Source: Candidatus Pelagibacter sp.
Lineage (GTDB): Bacteria; Pseudomonadota; Alphaproteobacteria; Pelagibacterales; Pelagibacteraceae
Length of the DNA stretch: 61,182 bases
Direction of reading: 5' to 3'
NCBI GenBank assembly: GCA_028100865.1
Contig: JAOHJV010000002.1
Location: 1-61,182 of the forward strand
Each line of letters opens with the position of its first letter. Positions within the stretch are counted from its first letter, which is position 1. Below are positions 9,212 through 18,221 of this stretch, one piece after another. The notes under the pieces are model-generated. The model had not been told where the DNA came from and made no database searches. It worked only from the letters and a program-made list of their open reading frames with translations. A program made the position numbers and the translations under genes.

Positions 9212-9794
9212 ATATATATTAGTAATTTTGATAGGTGTAATTTTTTCTAGCTGTGTTGGTGTTTCCTCAAAAGGCATTTTTGGTACCGGAGTTTCCATTG
9301 CTTTTGATCCGAGAACTGTTGGTACTCAGATGGATGACTCGATTATGCAAAAAAATTTAGCTGCGAGAATTATTGTTAAAGATAAAAAATATCTTTTATC
9401 TGTAAAATCAAAAGTATTAGACGGAAGAATTTTTTTAACAGGAAAAGTCGACAGTCCTGAGGAAAAATTACTATTAACTAAATTAGCTTGGGAAACAAAA
9501 GGTGCTAGATCTGTTCGTAATGATATTAAAATAAAAGAAGAATTTAATTTTCAAAGATCTGCAAAAGATATTTTAATAACATCTCAGCTTCGAACAGCAA
9601 TTATTTTAAATAAGAATATTAAAGCAACCAATTATCAAATAGATACTTATAAAAAAAAAATTTATGTATATGGAATCGCATTAACATCTGAAGAAAAAGA
9701 TTTAGTAATTAGTGAAGCTAAAGAGATACTGGATGTAGAAGATGTCATTGCAAGCATTATTCTTCTAGAAGATCTGAGAATTCAAAAAGAATAA
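9201..9794 (+). CDS. BON-domain lipoprotein (DolP/YraP-like)
   Basis: A 197-residue protein with a lipoprotein signal peptide: 'KFRYILVILIGVIFSSC', with the lipobox cysteine near residue 18. Two BON domains follow (about 45-115 and 120-190), recognisable by 'AARIIVKDKKYLLSVKSKVLDGRIFLTG' broken into strands and by 'VYGIALTSEEKDLVISEAKEILDVEDV'. BON lipoproteins such as E. coli DolP bind phospholipid at the outer membrane. The position next to rsmI and an LpoA-like gene matches the E. coli yraL-yraM-yraP neighbourhood, minus yraN and diaA. Its stop codon abuts the converging maeB stop. Confidence 0.85.
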   Translation: MKFRYILVILIGVIFSSCVGVSSKGIFGTGVSIAFDPRTVGTQMDDSIMQKNLAARIIVKDKKYLLSVKSKVLDGRIFLTGKVDSPEEKLLLTKLAWETKGARSVRNDIKIKEEFNFQRSAKDILITSQLRTAIILNKNIKATNYQIDTYKKKIYVYGIALTSEEKDLVISEAKEILDVEDVIASIILLEDLRIQKE

Positions 9795-12080
9795 TTATTT
9801 TTTATAATCAATTACATCTGCAGAATAAGCAGCAATAGATGCTAAATTAATAAGTTCTGATGTTGAGGATCGTAGAGGAGCTATCTCTATTGGCAATCCA
9901 AGTCCAATTAATAATGGCCCAATAACCTTAGTGTCTCCTAAAGTTTTCATCATTTTATATGATATTGCAGCACTATGTTGACCAGGCATGATCAAAATAT
10001 TTGCTTTACCAACAATTTTTGAAAAAGGATAAAGTTCTTCATATTCAGGATTTAAAGCAACATCTGGTTGCATATCTCCATCAAATTCAAAATCTACTTT
10101 TCTTTCTTTTAATATATCTACTGCATTTCTAATATGTTTTGTGCGGTTGGTGAGGGGCTGACCAAACGTGGAGTGAGAAACAAATGCTACTTTAGGATCA
10201 AAACCAAACAGCCTTACTACTCTAGCTGTTGAAATTGCTATTTCAGCCATTTGTTCTGATGTTGGATATTCATGAACGCTGGTATCACCAACAAAAATAG
10301 TTTTACCTTTGTGAACAACCATATTTAAACCAAACATGATCTCACCATCTCTAACATCAACTACTTGTTTTATTTTATCTAATGAAGCACCAAAACGTCT
10401 TGTATTTCCTGTGACAGCACCATCTGCATCACCACAGGCAACCATGCTAGTTGCCCATATTACTCTATCGTTTCTAACAAGTCTGTCACAATCTCTTTCT
10501 AGCAACCCCTGTTCTCTCTGTAATTTTTTAAATAAATGTTTTACATATTTATTTCTTTTTTCTTCATCTTTTGAGTTTACTATTTCGATATCAAAATTTT
10601 CACTGTAACCAATATTTTTAATTTGTTCTTTTATTTTTTCTTCTTTTCCTACAAGAATTGGAACACCTAATTTAGAATTTTTAAATGCTATTGCAGCTTT
10701 AAGTGTATTTTCATCTTCACCATCTGCAAATACTATTCTTTTTTGATTCTTTTTTATATAAGAGTTGATTCCTTGCATAATAGTTACAGTTGGATCCAAT
10801 CTTTGTCTAAGTTGATCTTTATATATATCAAAGTCATTAATATTTTTTCTTGCAACTCCACTATCCATTGCTGCTTTTGCAACAGCAGCTGGAATAATAC
10901 TTATTAATCTTGGATCAAATGTTGAAGGAATAATATATTCTTTGCCATAATGTGGTCGTTCACCTCCCATAGCAGCCACAACCTCGTCCGGAACATCTTC
11001 TCTTGCAAGTTTTGCAATTGCTTCAGCTGCAGCAACTTTCATTTCCTCATTTATTGTTTTTGATCTAACATCAAGAGCGCCTCGAAAAATATAGGGAAAA
11101 CCAATTAAGTTATTTACTTGATTTGGATAATCTGATCTTCCAGTTGCAACTATTGCATCATTTCTCACTTCATTTATTTCTTCAGGAGTAATCTCTGGAT
11201 CAGGATTTGCACAAGCAAAAATTATGGGATTTTTTGCCATCTTTTTCACAAATTCTTTTTTAAGAGCACCCTTGGCTGATAAACCAAGAAAAACATCTGC
11301 CCCATTTATTGCATCTTCAAGACTTCTTAAATCAGTTTCGATTGCATACCTTGATTTCCATTGATCTATTCCATCGGGCCTTCCTTTATAAATTACACCT
11401 TTTCTGTCTAGCATAATAATATTCTCATTTGGTACACCTGAATTTTTAAATAACTCTGTACATGCTTGAGCAGACGCACCAGCTCCATTAACAACTACTT
11501 TAATTTCTTTTATTGATTTACCACTTATATCCAAAGCGTTTATTAATGCTGCAGTTGTAATAATAGCTGTCCCATGCTGATCATCGTGAAAGACAGGTAT
11601 ATCTAAAATTTCTTTTAATTTTTGCTCTATTATAAAGCAGTCGGGTGCAGCAATGTCTTCTAAATTTATTCCTCCAAAACTAGGAGCAAAGTTTTTAATT
11701 GAATTAACAATTTCATCTGCATCAGAACAATCTATCTCAAGATCAATGGAGTCAATATCAGCAAATCTTTTAAAAAGTACTGCCTTACCTTCCATTACAG
11801 GTTTTGACGCAAGGGCCCCTAAATTACCCATTCCTAATATTGCAGAACCATTACTTATTACAGCTACCAAATTCCCTTTACTTGTATAGTCATATGCAGT
11901 CTCTGGATTTTCACTGATCATTCTTACAGGGGCTGCAACACCTGGAGAATATGCTAAAGCAAGATCTCTCTTAGTAGTCATATTTTTTGATGAAATGATC
12001 TCAATCTTTCCAGGTTTTTTATCTTTATGAAAATCTAGAGCTTCTTTATCTGTATAATGATCTATGTTATTTTTTTTCAT
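9795..12080 (-). CDS. maeB: NADP-dependent malic enzyme with C-terminal phosphotransacetylase-like domain
   Basis: A 761-residue two-domain protein. Residues 1 to about 425 are the malic enzyme, with 'LALAYSPGVAAPV', 'AVISNGSAILGMGNLGALASKPVMEGKA' shown by its ends, 'HDDQHGTAII' and the NAD(P) loop 'VVNGAGASAQAC'. From about 440 onward it resembles phosphate acetyltransferase, for example 'FADGEDENTLKAA' and 'LIMPGQHSAAISYK'. In this family the second domain is regulatory, sensing acetyl-CoA, rather than catalytic. It decarboxylates malate to pyruvate with NADPH formation. It is a single-gene unit on the minus strand. The mutS and glnD genes common beside it in alphaproteobacteria are absent. 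Confidence 0.95.
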   Translation of the reverse strand: MKKNNIDHYTDKEALDFHKDKKPGKIEIISSKNMTTKRDLALAYSPGVAAPVRMISENPETAYDYTSKGNLVAVISNGSAILGMGNLGALASKPVMEGKAVLFKRFADIDSIDLEIDCSDADEIVNSIKNFAPSFGGINLEDIAAPDCFIIEQKLKEILDIPVFHDDQHGTAIITTAALINALDISGKSIKEIKVVVNGAGASAQACTELFKNSGVPNENIIMLDRKGVIYKGRPDGIDQWKSRYAIETDLRSLEDAINGADVFLGLSAKGALKKEFVKKMAKNPIIFACANPDPEITPEEINEVRNDAIVATGRSDYPNQVNNLIGFPYIFRGALDVRSKTINEEMKVAAAEAIAKLAREDVPDEVVAAMGGERPHYGKEYIIPSTFDPRLISIIPAAVAKAAMDSGVARKNINDFDIYKDQLRQRLDPTVTIMQGINSYIKKNQKRIVFADGEDENTLKAAIAFKNSKLGVPILVGKEEKIKEQIKNIGYSENFDIEIVNSKDEEKRNKYVKHLFKKLQREQGLLERDCDRLVRNDRVIWATSMVACGDADGAVTGNTRRFGASLDKIKQVVDVRDGEIMFGLNMVVHKGKTIFVGDTSVHEYPTSEQMAEIAISTARVVRLFGFDPKVAFVSHSTFGQPLTNRTKHIRNAVDILKERKVDFEFDGDMQPDVALNPEYEELYPFSKIVGKANILIMPGQHSAAISYKMMKTLGDTKVIGPLLIGLGLPIEIAPLRSSTSELINLASIAAYSADVIDYKK

Positions 12081-12220
12081 TTTTACTTAATTCTAAAAAT
12101 TTAATTTTATTTTTATTCTAATTTAAAAACTTTTATTATTTGTATTATTTGATCTAAATATTCCTACAATAAGCTTACAATAAACTGACAATTAGGGTAA
12201 AATTAAGACTAATATGATTT

Positions 12221-13750
12221 ATGAACATAGTTAAGTCAACAGGCACATTTGGTTTTTTTACTATAATAAGCAGGTTGCTTGGTTACTTAAGAGACATTTT
12301 AATAGCAATTTTTCTTGGAACAGGTTTATTAGCTGATGCTTTCTTTGTAGCGTTTAGAATCCCAAACACATTTAGAAGATTGTTTGCTGAAGGTACTTTT
12401 AATGCAGCATTCGTACCAAGTTATTCATTAGAAATAACTAAGGGCAAAAAACAATCAAACAAATTTGCTAACGATATTTTTAATCTACTTTTTCTGGGTT
12501 TATTATTTTTAACAATTATTGTTGAGATTTTTATGCCTGCTTTTGTCTCAATTATTGCCCCAGGATTTGTTGGTGATTTTGAAAAAATGGAGTTAGCAAT
12601 AAATTTAACAAGGATTACATTTCCTTTCTTATTTTTTATTTGTTTAGCTTCATTTTTTTCTGCAATTCTAAATTCACATAATAAATTTGCAGCAGCAGCA
12701 GCAGCTCCAATAATTTTGAATATATTTTTAATTTTAGTATTAATTTTTTCTAAATCTTTAGGTGATCAATTAGTTTATTATTTATCTTATGGTGTTTCTT
12801 TGGCTGGTTTTTTTCAATTAATATTTTTATACAAATATGTATCAAAATATTATTCGCTTAATTTTAGCTTTAAATTAAAAGCAAGTGATAAAGTAAAGTT
12901 TTTTTTTAAAAAACTTTTACCAAGCATTTTTTCTTCTGGAGTTACCCAAATTAATATTTTAATTGGAACAATAATTGCATCATTTCAAGCAAGTGCAGTA
13001 TCATATTTATATTATGCAGATAGAATTTATCAAATTAATTTAGCTATAGCTGGTATTGCGATTGGAGTTGTTATACTTCCACAACTTTCAAAACATATCC
13101 AATCTAAAAAAAAAGATAAGATTTTGCTCATACAAAATAAAGCTCTTGAATTAAGTTTATTTCTAAGTTTGCCAGCGACTATCGCTTTAATTATTGGATC
13201 AGAACAAATTATTTCAGCTTTATTTGGATATGGGTCTTTTAATGAAAATTCAGTGAATAATTCAAGTTTAGCTTTATATTATTTCGCGTTAGGTCTTCCC
13301 GCCTTTGCTTTGATAAAAGTTTTTTCAAGTTTTTTCTTTGCAAATAATGATACGAAAACTCCATTTTATATTTCTTTGATTTCTGTAATACTTAATATTT
13401 TTATTAGTATTTATTATTTTAGCGAAGTTGGTTTTATAATAATTCCAATAGCAACCTCTATTTCTTCATGGTTTAATTCAATGTTATTATTTATTTTTTT
13501 AAAAAAACGACATTTATTTTATTTCAATCAATTATTTTTTATCAAATTTATTAAAATAGTTTTTTCATCAATTCTAATGGGTTTATTTTTTAACTTTTTA
13601 TTAAATTTTTTTCAAAATGAATTAGCATTTAATCAATCAATCAAATCTTTATACTTAGTTTTATCTGCAATATTAGGATTATTATTTTATTTAATTGTAT
13701 GTTATTTCATCAAAGCTTTTCAAATGAATGATATTAAATTAAGGTATTAA
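12221..13750 (+). CDS. murJ: Lipid II flippase MurJ (MviN)
   Basis: A 509-residue polytopic inner-membrane protein with roughly 14 hydrophobic segments. It belongs to the MOP superfamily and moves lipid II, the peptidoglycan precursor, across the membrane. The N terminus, with 'GTFGFFTIISRLLGYLRDI', and 'FRIPNTFRRLFAEGTFNAAFVPSY' (spanning about residues 46-69) are the family's strongest signatures; the conserved arginines in them are present. It starts 4 bases ahead of trpS, so murJ and trpS form an operon, as in other alphaproteobacteria. The start ATG follows a 140-base leader. Confidence 0.95.
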   Translation: MNIVKSTGTFGFFTIISRLLGYLRDILIAIFLGTGLLADAFFVAFRIPNTFRRLFAEGTFNAAFVPSYSLEITKGKKQSNKFANDIFNLLFLGLLFLTIIVEIFMPAFVSIIAPGFVGDFEKMELAINLTRITFPFLFFICLASFFSAILNSHNKFAAAAAAPIILNIFLILVLIFSKSLGDQLVYYLSYGVSLAGFFQLIFLYKYVSKYYSLNFSFKLKASDKVKFFFKKLLPSIFSSGVTQINILIGTIIASFQASAVSYLYYADRIYQINLAIAGIAIGVVILPQLSKHIQSKKKDKILLIQNKALELSLFLSLPATIALIIGSEQIISALFGYGSFNENSVNNSSLALYYFALGLPAFALIKVFSSFFFANNDTKTPFYISLISVILNIFISIYYFSEVGFIIIPIATSISSWFNSMLLFIFLKKRHLFYFNQLFFIKFIKIVFSSILMGLFFNFLLNFFQNELAFNQSIKSLYLVLSAILGLLFYLIVCYFIKAFQMNDIKLRY

Positions 13751-13753
13751 TTT

Positions 13754-14755
13754 ATGAGTAAAAAAATATTTTCTGGTGTTCAGCCCACAGGTAATCTCCA
13801 TCTAGGAAATTATTTAGGAGCTATAAAAAATTTTGTAGATTTAAATAATGATACAGAAAATGATTGTATATTTTGTGTTGTAGACTTACATGCCATCACT
13901 GTCAAACAAGATCCTAAGGAACTGAGGAGCAATATTCAAGAAACAGTAGCCACATTTATTGCTAGTGGGATAGATCCTAAAAAAAGTATAATTTTTAATC
14001 AATCAAAAGTGCCCGCCCATGCTGAAGGAGCATGGATACTGAGTTGTGTTGCTAGAATGGGATGGCTAAATAGAATGACTCAATTTAAGGAAAAAGCTGG
14101 AAAAGATAAAGAAAAAGCAAGTGTTGGTCTTTATTCTTACCCAGTTCTTATGGCTGCGGACATTCTTCTTTATGATGCAACCCATGTTCCTGTTGGAGAT
14201 GATCAAAAGCAGCATTTAGAGTTATGTAGAGATATTGCTCAAAAGTTTAATACTGATTTTGAAATTGAAAATTTTTTACAAGTTCCAGAACCTTTAATAC
14301 AAAAAGAATTTTCAAGAATTATGAGCCTTAAAGATGGTTCAAAGAAAATGAGTAAATCTGAATTGTCAGATTTAAGTAGAATAAATTTAACTGATAATAA
14401 GGATTTGATTATAAATAAAATTAAAAAAGCAAAAACAGATCCATTACCAATGCCTAATACACCAAAAGAACTTGATGAAAGATTAGAAGCAAAAAATCTT
14501 TTAGGTATATATTCAAGCTTAACAAACTCTACTTTAGAAAAAAGTGTAGAAAATTTTGCGGGCAAAAATTTCTCAGAATTTAAACAAAAATTATCTGAAG
14601 CACTTGTTGATAAAATTCAACCTATTTCAACAGAGATCAAAAAATTATTAGATGACAAATCATATTTGGATAATACTCTTCTAGAAGGAGTTGAAAAAGC
14701 TAATATAATAGCCTCAAAAAAGATCAAAAGAATTAGAGAAATAGTAGGTTTTTAG
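13754..14755 (+). CDS. trpS: Tryptophanyl-tRNA synthetase
   Basis: A 333-residue class I aminoacyl-tRNA synthetase of normal length. It has the HIGH-type motif in '[20 protein letters not shown]' and the KMSKS-type loop as '[12 protein letters not shown]'. '[16 protein letters not shown]' is also typical of TrpRS. It charges tRNA-Trp. Only three bases separate it from murJ. A 52-base gap precedes nfuA. Confidence 0.97.
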   Translation: MSKKIFSGVQPTGNLHLGNYLGAIKNFVDLNNDTENDCIFCVVDLHAITVKQDPKELRSNIQETVATFIASGIDPKKSIIFNQSKVPAHAEGAWILSCVARMGWLNRMTQFKEKAGKDKEKASVGLYSYPVLMAADILLYDATHVPVGDDQKQHLELCRDIAQKFNTDFEIENFLQVPEPLIQKEFSRIMSLKDGSKKMSKSELSDLSRINLTDNKDLIINKIKKAKTDPLPMPNTPKELDERLEAKNLLGIYSSLTNSTLEKSVENFAGKNFSEFKQKLSEALVDKIQPISTEIKKLLDDKSYLDNTLLEGVEKANIIASKKIKRIREIVGF

Positions 14756-14807
14756 ATAAAATTTATTAACAAGTTTTAATTTTTTAAATATTCACTATAT
14801 ATAATTT

Positions 14808-15347
14808 ATGTTCGTTCAAACAGAAGTTACACCAAATCCTAATTCACTTAAGTTTCTGCCTGGAAAAAAAGTGTCTAATAGTGGACCATATGAAATTACC
14901 AATAAAGACGAAACTCAAAATGTACTCGTTAGAAATTTATTATCTATTAATGGAGTAGAAGGAATTTTTTTAGGAGAAGATTTTATTTCCATCAATAAAA
15001 AGGAAATAATAAAATGGGATGAAATAAAACATATAGTAATTTCATTTATTAATGATTTTTATTCTGAAGGAAAAGAATTTGTCATTGATGAAAGTTTAGA
15101 GGAACAAAATTTAAATCTAGATGACATTGAGCAAAAAATAGTCAAAATTTTAGATGAAAAAATAAGACCAGCAGTAGCTAGAGATGGTGGGGATATTAAA
15201 TTTAAAGAATTTAAAGATGGAGTAGTTAAAGTTCAATTACAAGGGAGTTGCTCTGGATGTCCAAGTTCTACAATGACATTAAAGCAAGGAGTTCAAAACC
15301 TTTTATGTCATTATTTACCCGAAGTAAAAGAAGTTGTAGCAATTTAA
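14808..15347 (+). CDS. nfuA: NifU-like Fe-S cluster scaffold/carrier
   Basis: A 179-residue two-domain protein. An N-terminal Nfu/Scaf domain begins 'FVQTEVTPNPNSLKFLPG'. The C-terminal NifU domain carries the cluster-binding CxxC in 'GSCSGCPSSTMTLKQGVQNLL'. It holds and delivers [4Fe-4S] clusters to client enzymes such as MiaB, encoded about 4 kb downstream. The alphaproteobacterial order murJ-trpS-nfuA is kept, although the usual UspA gene between trpS and nfuA is missing. The next gene starts 5 bases after its stop. Confidence 0.93.
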   Translation: MFVQTEVTPNPNSLKFLPGKKVSNSGPYEITNKDETQNVLVRNLLSINGVEGIFLGEDFISINKKEIIKWDEIKHIVISFINDFYSEGKEFVIDESLEEQNLNLDDIEQKIVKILDEKIRPAVARDGGDIKFKEFKDGVVKVQLQGSCSGCPSSTMTLKQGVQNLLCHYLPEVKEVVAI

Positions 15348-15351
15348 AAAT

Positions 15352-16407
15352 ATGAAAAATAATCAAGATTTATTTGAACAAAGAAGTAAAAATAATTTAT
15401 TAAAAATTATTTTAAGCAGTTTTTTAACAGTTTCTTTTTTCTATGTTGCTCCAATATTTATTAATTTTGCTGATAAAAATTTTTATACAAAAGAGTATAC
15501 AAATAATTCTAAGAAGATTTTGGCCTATACACTTAATCAAGAAGATCAAAATAAAAAAGAAAATGAAACTATAAATGAAGAAGAGGTTCTAGTTGATATC
15601 TATAGTTTAAATAACAGCGAGACGGAGGCAGTTTATTTAAGTGCAGCTTCAATAAATAAATTATTTAAAGAAACTGATTATAATCTTAATGATGTTAGAC
15701 AAAAGAAATTAGTAAAACCAGTTGCATTAACATTATTGCCTAATGAATTAAAAATGATTGAAAATAGTAAGAAAAGAAAAGAATTTTTTATACAAATTGT
15801 TTTGCCTTTAATTATAAAAGAAAACAATATTATTAAACAAGATAGAAGAACCCTTTTTGATATTATTAACAAAAGCAATAACACAGCTGCAGAATTAAAT
15901 TGGCTTGAAAAAAAATACAAACAATACGGAGTAAATTCTCAGGATTTATTAACATTAAAGATAAGAATGGATGAAATACCAGTGTCTCTTGCAATTGCTC
16001 AAGCAGCAAAAGAAACAGGTTGGGGAACTTCTAGATTTGCTCAAGAGGGAAATGCTTTATTTGGACAATGGACTTGGTCTGGAGAAGGTCTAAAACCAAA
16101 AGATGCAAAAGAGGGAGCAGATCATAAGGTTATGAAATTTAATATTTTACAAGCATCTGTGAGAGCCTACCAAAGAAATTTAAACACTCATCCAACTTAT
16201 AAAAATTTAAGAAAAGCTAGGGCGGAATTTAGAGACTCTAATAAACCTCTAGATAGTTTAGAACTTTCTAATTATCTAAATAAATACGCGGAAACAGGAA
16301 ATCAATATGTTGAAGTTTTGCAGCAAATAATAAAACAAAATAAACTTAAAGATTTTGATGATGCTAAATTATTACCTTCAAGTTCTGATTTAAACAGTCT
16401 TATTTAA
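15352..16407 (+). CDS. Bax-like membrane-anchored glucosaminidase (peptidoglycan hydrolase)
   Basis: A 351-residue protein. One N-terminal membrane segment (about 18-38) anchors a long, variable, lysine/asparagine-rich linker. A glucosaminidase domain follows from about 195 onward: 'IPVSLAIAQAAKETGWGTSRFAQEGNALFGQW' is shown by its position near 205-236, and its glutamate in 'AAKETGWG' is the likely catalytic acid. The domain ends with 'LNKYAETGNQYVEVLQQII'. This is the Bax/FlgJ-C family, which cleaves the glycan strand in the periplasm. It follows nfuA by 5 bases and converges on the deacetylase gene with a shared 4-base stop overlap. Confidence 0.85.
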   Translation: MKNNQDLFEQRSKNNLLKIILSSFLTVSFFYVAPIFINFADKNFYTKEYTNNSKKILAYTLNQEDQNKKENETINEEEVLVDIYSLNNSETEAVYLSAASINKLFKETDYNLNDVRQKKLVKPVALTLLPNELKMIENSKKRKEFFIQIVLPLIIKENNIIKQDRRTLFDIINKSNNTAAELNWLEKKYKQYGVNSQDLLTLKIRMDEIPVSLAIAQAAKETGWGTSRFAQEGNALFGQWTWSGEGLKPKDAKEGADHKVMKFNILQASVRAYQRNLNTHPTYKNLRKARAEFRDSNKPLDSLELSNYLNKYAETGNQYVEVLQQIIKQNKLKDFDDAKLLPSSSDLNSLI

Positions 16408-17465
16408 TTTTTCTCAATAGGAAATTGAACACCAAACCATCGCCATTTTCCATTGTCATTTAATGAGCAATTAATTCTACCTCTTCTTGGAACGAATGGG
16501 CCTCTAAAATCTATTGTTAATGTATTATCGTTTAAAGTTGTATTAGATCTTTCCCAAATATCCAATTCATTCGAATAACAATTGATATTTTTTAAATTAG
16601 TTTGTTCACTAAAAAACTTAACTTGAAAATTAGGAGGATTATTTTCTAGAGATAATTTTTTTTCTAGAGGAAGTAATTTTTCATATTCTAGTGGAAATGA
16701 ATTAACAATAGAATTAAATCTTTTTAACTCTCCATAATTTTCATTAATTGGAAATCTAGGTAGTTCAAATTTATCTTTATTTAAATCAATCACACCCGAG
16801 TGTTGGCCAAAAGCAAAATCAAAATTTTGAGAAATATAATCTCTCATGAATTTTGAATATTCGCCAAAAGGATAAGAAAATAAATTTGGTATGTATCCTA
16901 AATTTTTTAAAAATATTTCATTTGCTTTTTCTATGTCTGAGACAAAAAAATTATTATCTTTGTCAATAAGATACTTATGGGAATGTGAGTGGTGACCTAT
17001 TACAGCAAATTCTTCAGCCCCAACTTCTTTAATTTGTTCCCAAGTCATATATCCATTTTTCCCAACTGCTTCTGTTGAAACAAATAAGATAAAAGGAATT
17101 TTATTTTGTTTTAAAAATGGCCATGCCTCAAGATAGAAAGATAAAAAACCATCGTCAATTGTTATTAGAATTTCTTTATTTATTTTTGGAGAACTAAAAT
17201 TTTGCACAAAATTTTTTGGATTAGAAAAACTGTAATCTGAGTTTTTTATTATTTCCATTTGTTCTTTAAAAACATCCATTTGAATGTTGGTAGAGGGGTA
17301 TTTATTTTCATTAAAACGATGATACATTAATGACAAAATACCTTCGTCACCAGAATAGTGTTTGATATTATTTTCATCTGAAATAGAATTTGAGCTTAAA
17401 AACAGAATAAAAATGAACAAACTTATTATAGATGCTGCGAGTGAAAAAATTTTTCTAATGATCAT
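16404..17465 (-). CDS. Secreted polysaccharide deacetylase
   Basis: A 353-residue protein with an N-terminal hydrophobic segment (about 5-27), probably a signal peptide or anchor. The NodB-homology domain has 'LMYHRF', the metal-binding Asp pair in 'ILITIDDGFLSF', and the histidine motif 'IGHHSHSHKYL'. The C-terminal roughly 110 residues form an extra beta-rich region of unknown role. The family removes acetyl groups from N-acetylated sugars in cell-wall or exopolysaccharide. Its 5' end overlaps the divergent tsaB start by 53 bases, which is unusual. Its 3' end shares stop-codon bases with the Bax-like gene. Confidence 0.85.
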   Translation of the reverse strand: MIIRKIFSLAASIISLFIFILFLSSNSISDENNIKHYSGDEGILSLMYHRFNENKYPSTNIQMDVFKEQMEIIKNSDYSFSNPKNFVQNFSSPKINKEILITIDDGFLSFYLEAWPFLKQNKIPFILFVSTEAVGKNGYMTWEQIKEVGAEEFAVIGHHSHSHKYLIDKDNNFFVSDIEKANEIFLKNLGYIPNLFSYPFGEYSKFMRDYISQNFDFAFGQHSGVIDLNKDKFELPRFPINENYGELKRFNSIVNSFPLEYEKLLPLEKKLSLENNPPNFQVKFFSEQTNLKNINCYSNELDIWERSNTTLNDNTLTIDFRGPFVPRRGRINCSLNDNGKWRWFGVQFPIEKN

Positions 17466-17799
17466 CTCTAATGCTAGTGTTTATAATATTACTCATGAGA
17501 ATACTAAAATTAATTATGAAAAATTAACCATAATTATTAATGATTTTCTCTCATCAAAAAATATTAAAATTACTAATATTAATGCGATTTATATTAATCA
17601 AGGATCAGGTAGCTTTGCTGGCATAAGAAACTCAATGTCAGTTGTTAAAGCCTTTAATGTCGCAAAAAATATTGACTATTATTGTTATAATTTAGATGAT
17701 TTTAAAGATGAAAAAGACTTAAGACATGAAAATATCCCTAATTTATGTAAAAAATACAAAATTAAAAAAAATTTGATTAATCCTGTTTATTTAAGTTAA
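17413..17799 (+). CDS. tsaB: TsaB-like protein (tRNA t6A synthesis), strongly shortened
   Basis: I start it at ATG 17413, where 'MNKLIIDAASEKIFLMII' matches the family's first ASKHA strand. This gives 128 residues, against roughly 220-230 in most bacteria. The motif 'INQGSGSFAGIRNSMSVVKAF' corresponds to the conserved 'GPGSFTGLRIG..' loop. The ending 'NPVYLS' corresponds to the family's 'P.YLR' end, so the second lobe seems to be deleted rather than merely cut off. TsaB supports TsaD and TsaE in making threonylcarbamoyl-adenosine on tRNA. It is followed 8 bases later by fur; rimI, often beside it, is missing. Confidence 0.8.
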   Translation: MNKLIIDAASEKIFLMIISNASVYNITHENTKINYEKLTIIINDFLSSKNIKITNINAIYINQGSGSFAGIRNSMSVVKAFNVAKNIDYYCYNLDDFKDEKDLRHENIPNLCKKYKIKKNLINPVYLS

Positions 17800-17807
17800 A
17801 ATTAATT

Positions 17808-18215
17808 ATGTCAGAAACTATTGAGGAAAAATGTTTATTAAAGGGTGTAAAATTAACTGATCAACGCAAGGTAATTGCACAAGTAATGTCACAATCATCT
17901 GATCATCCTGATGTAGATGAATTGTATAACAGAGTTTCTAAAATTGACTCAAAGATAAGCATTGCAACTGTTTACAGAACTGTAAAATTATTTGAAGAGT
18001 CAGGTATACTTGCTAAGCATGAATTTAAAGGTGGGAAAGCAAGATATGAAGAATTAAACGAAGGACATCATGATCATTTAATAGATGTTAAGTCAGGCGA
18101 AATTATTGAATTTGTAGATGAAGAAATTGAAAAACTTCAAAAAAAAGTAGCAGAGAAATATGGGTATAAACTTGTAGATCACAAATTAGAATTATATGGA
18201 GTTAAAAAGAAATAA
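17808..18215 (+). CDS. fur: Fur-family metal-responsive repressor (Fur/Mur)
   Basis: A 135-residue Fur protein. The N-terminal winged helix contains 'KLTDQRKVIAQVMSQSSDHPDVDEL' across about residues 15-39 and the recognition helix in 'SIATVYRTVKLFEESGIL'. The dimerisation part has 'EGHHDHLIDVKSGEIIEF', which supplies the regulatory metal site. The structural-zinc CxxC pairs are absent. In alphaproteobacteria this class often responds to manganese (Mur) while Irr handles iron; an Irr homologue is present near 34 kb, so a Mur role is plausible but inferred. It sits between tsaB and a 2OG oxygenase gene with gaps under 10 bases. Confidence 0.92.
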   Translation: MSETIEEKCLLKGVKLTDQRKVIAQVMSQSSDHPDVDELYNRVSKIDSKISIATVYRTVKLFEESGILAKHEFKGGKARYEELNEGHHDHLIDVKSGEIIEFVDEEIEKLQKKVAEKYGYKLVDHKLELYGVKKK

Positions 18216-18221
18216 TTAAAT

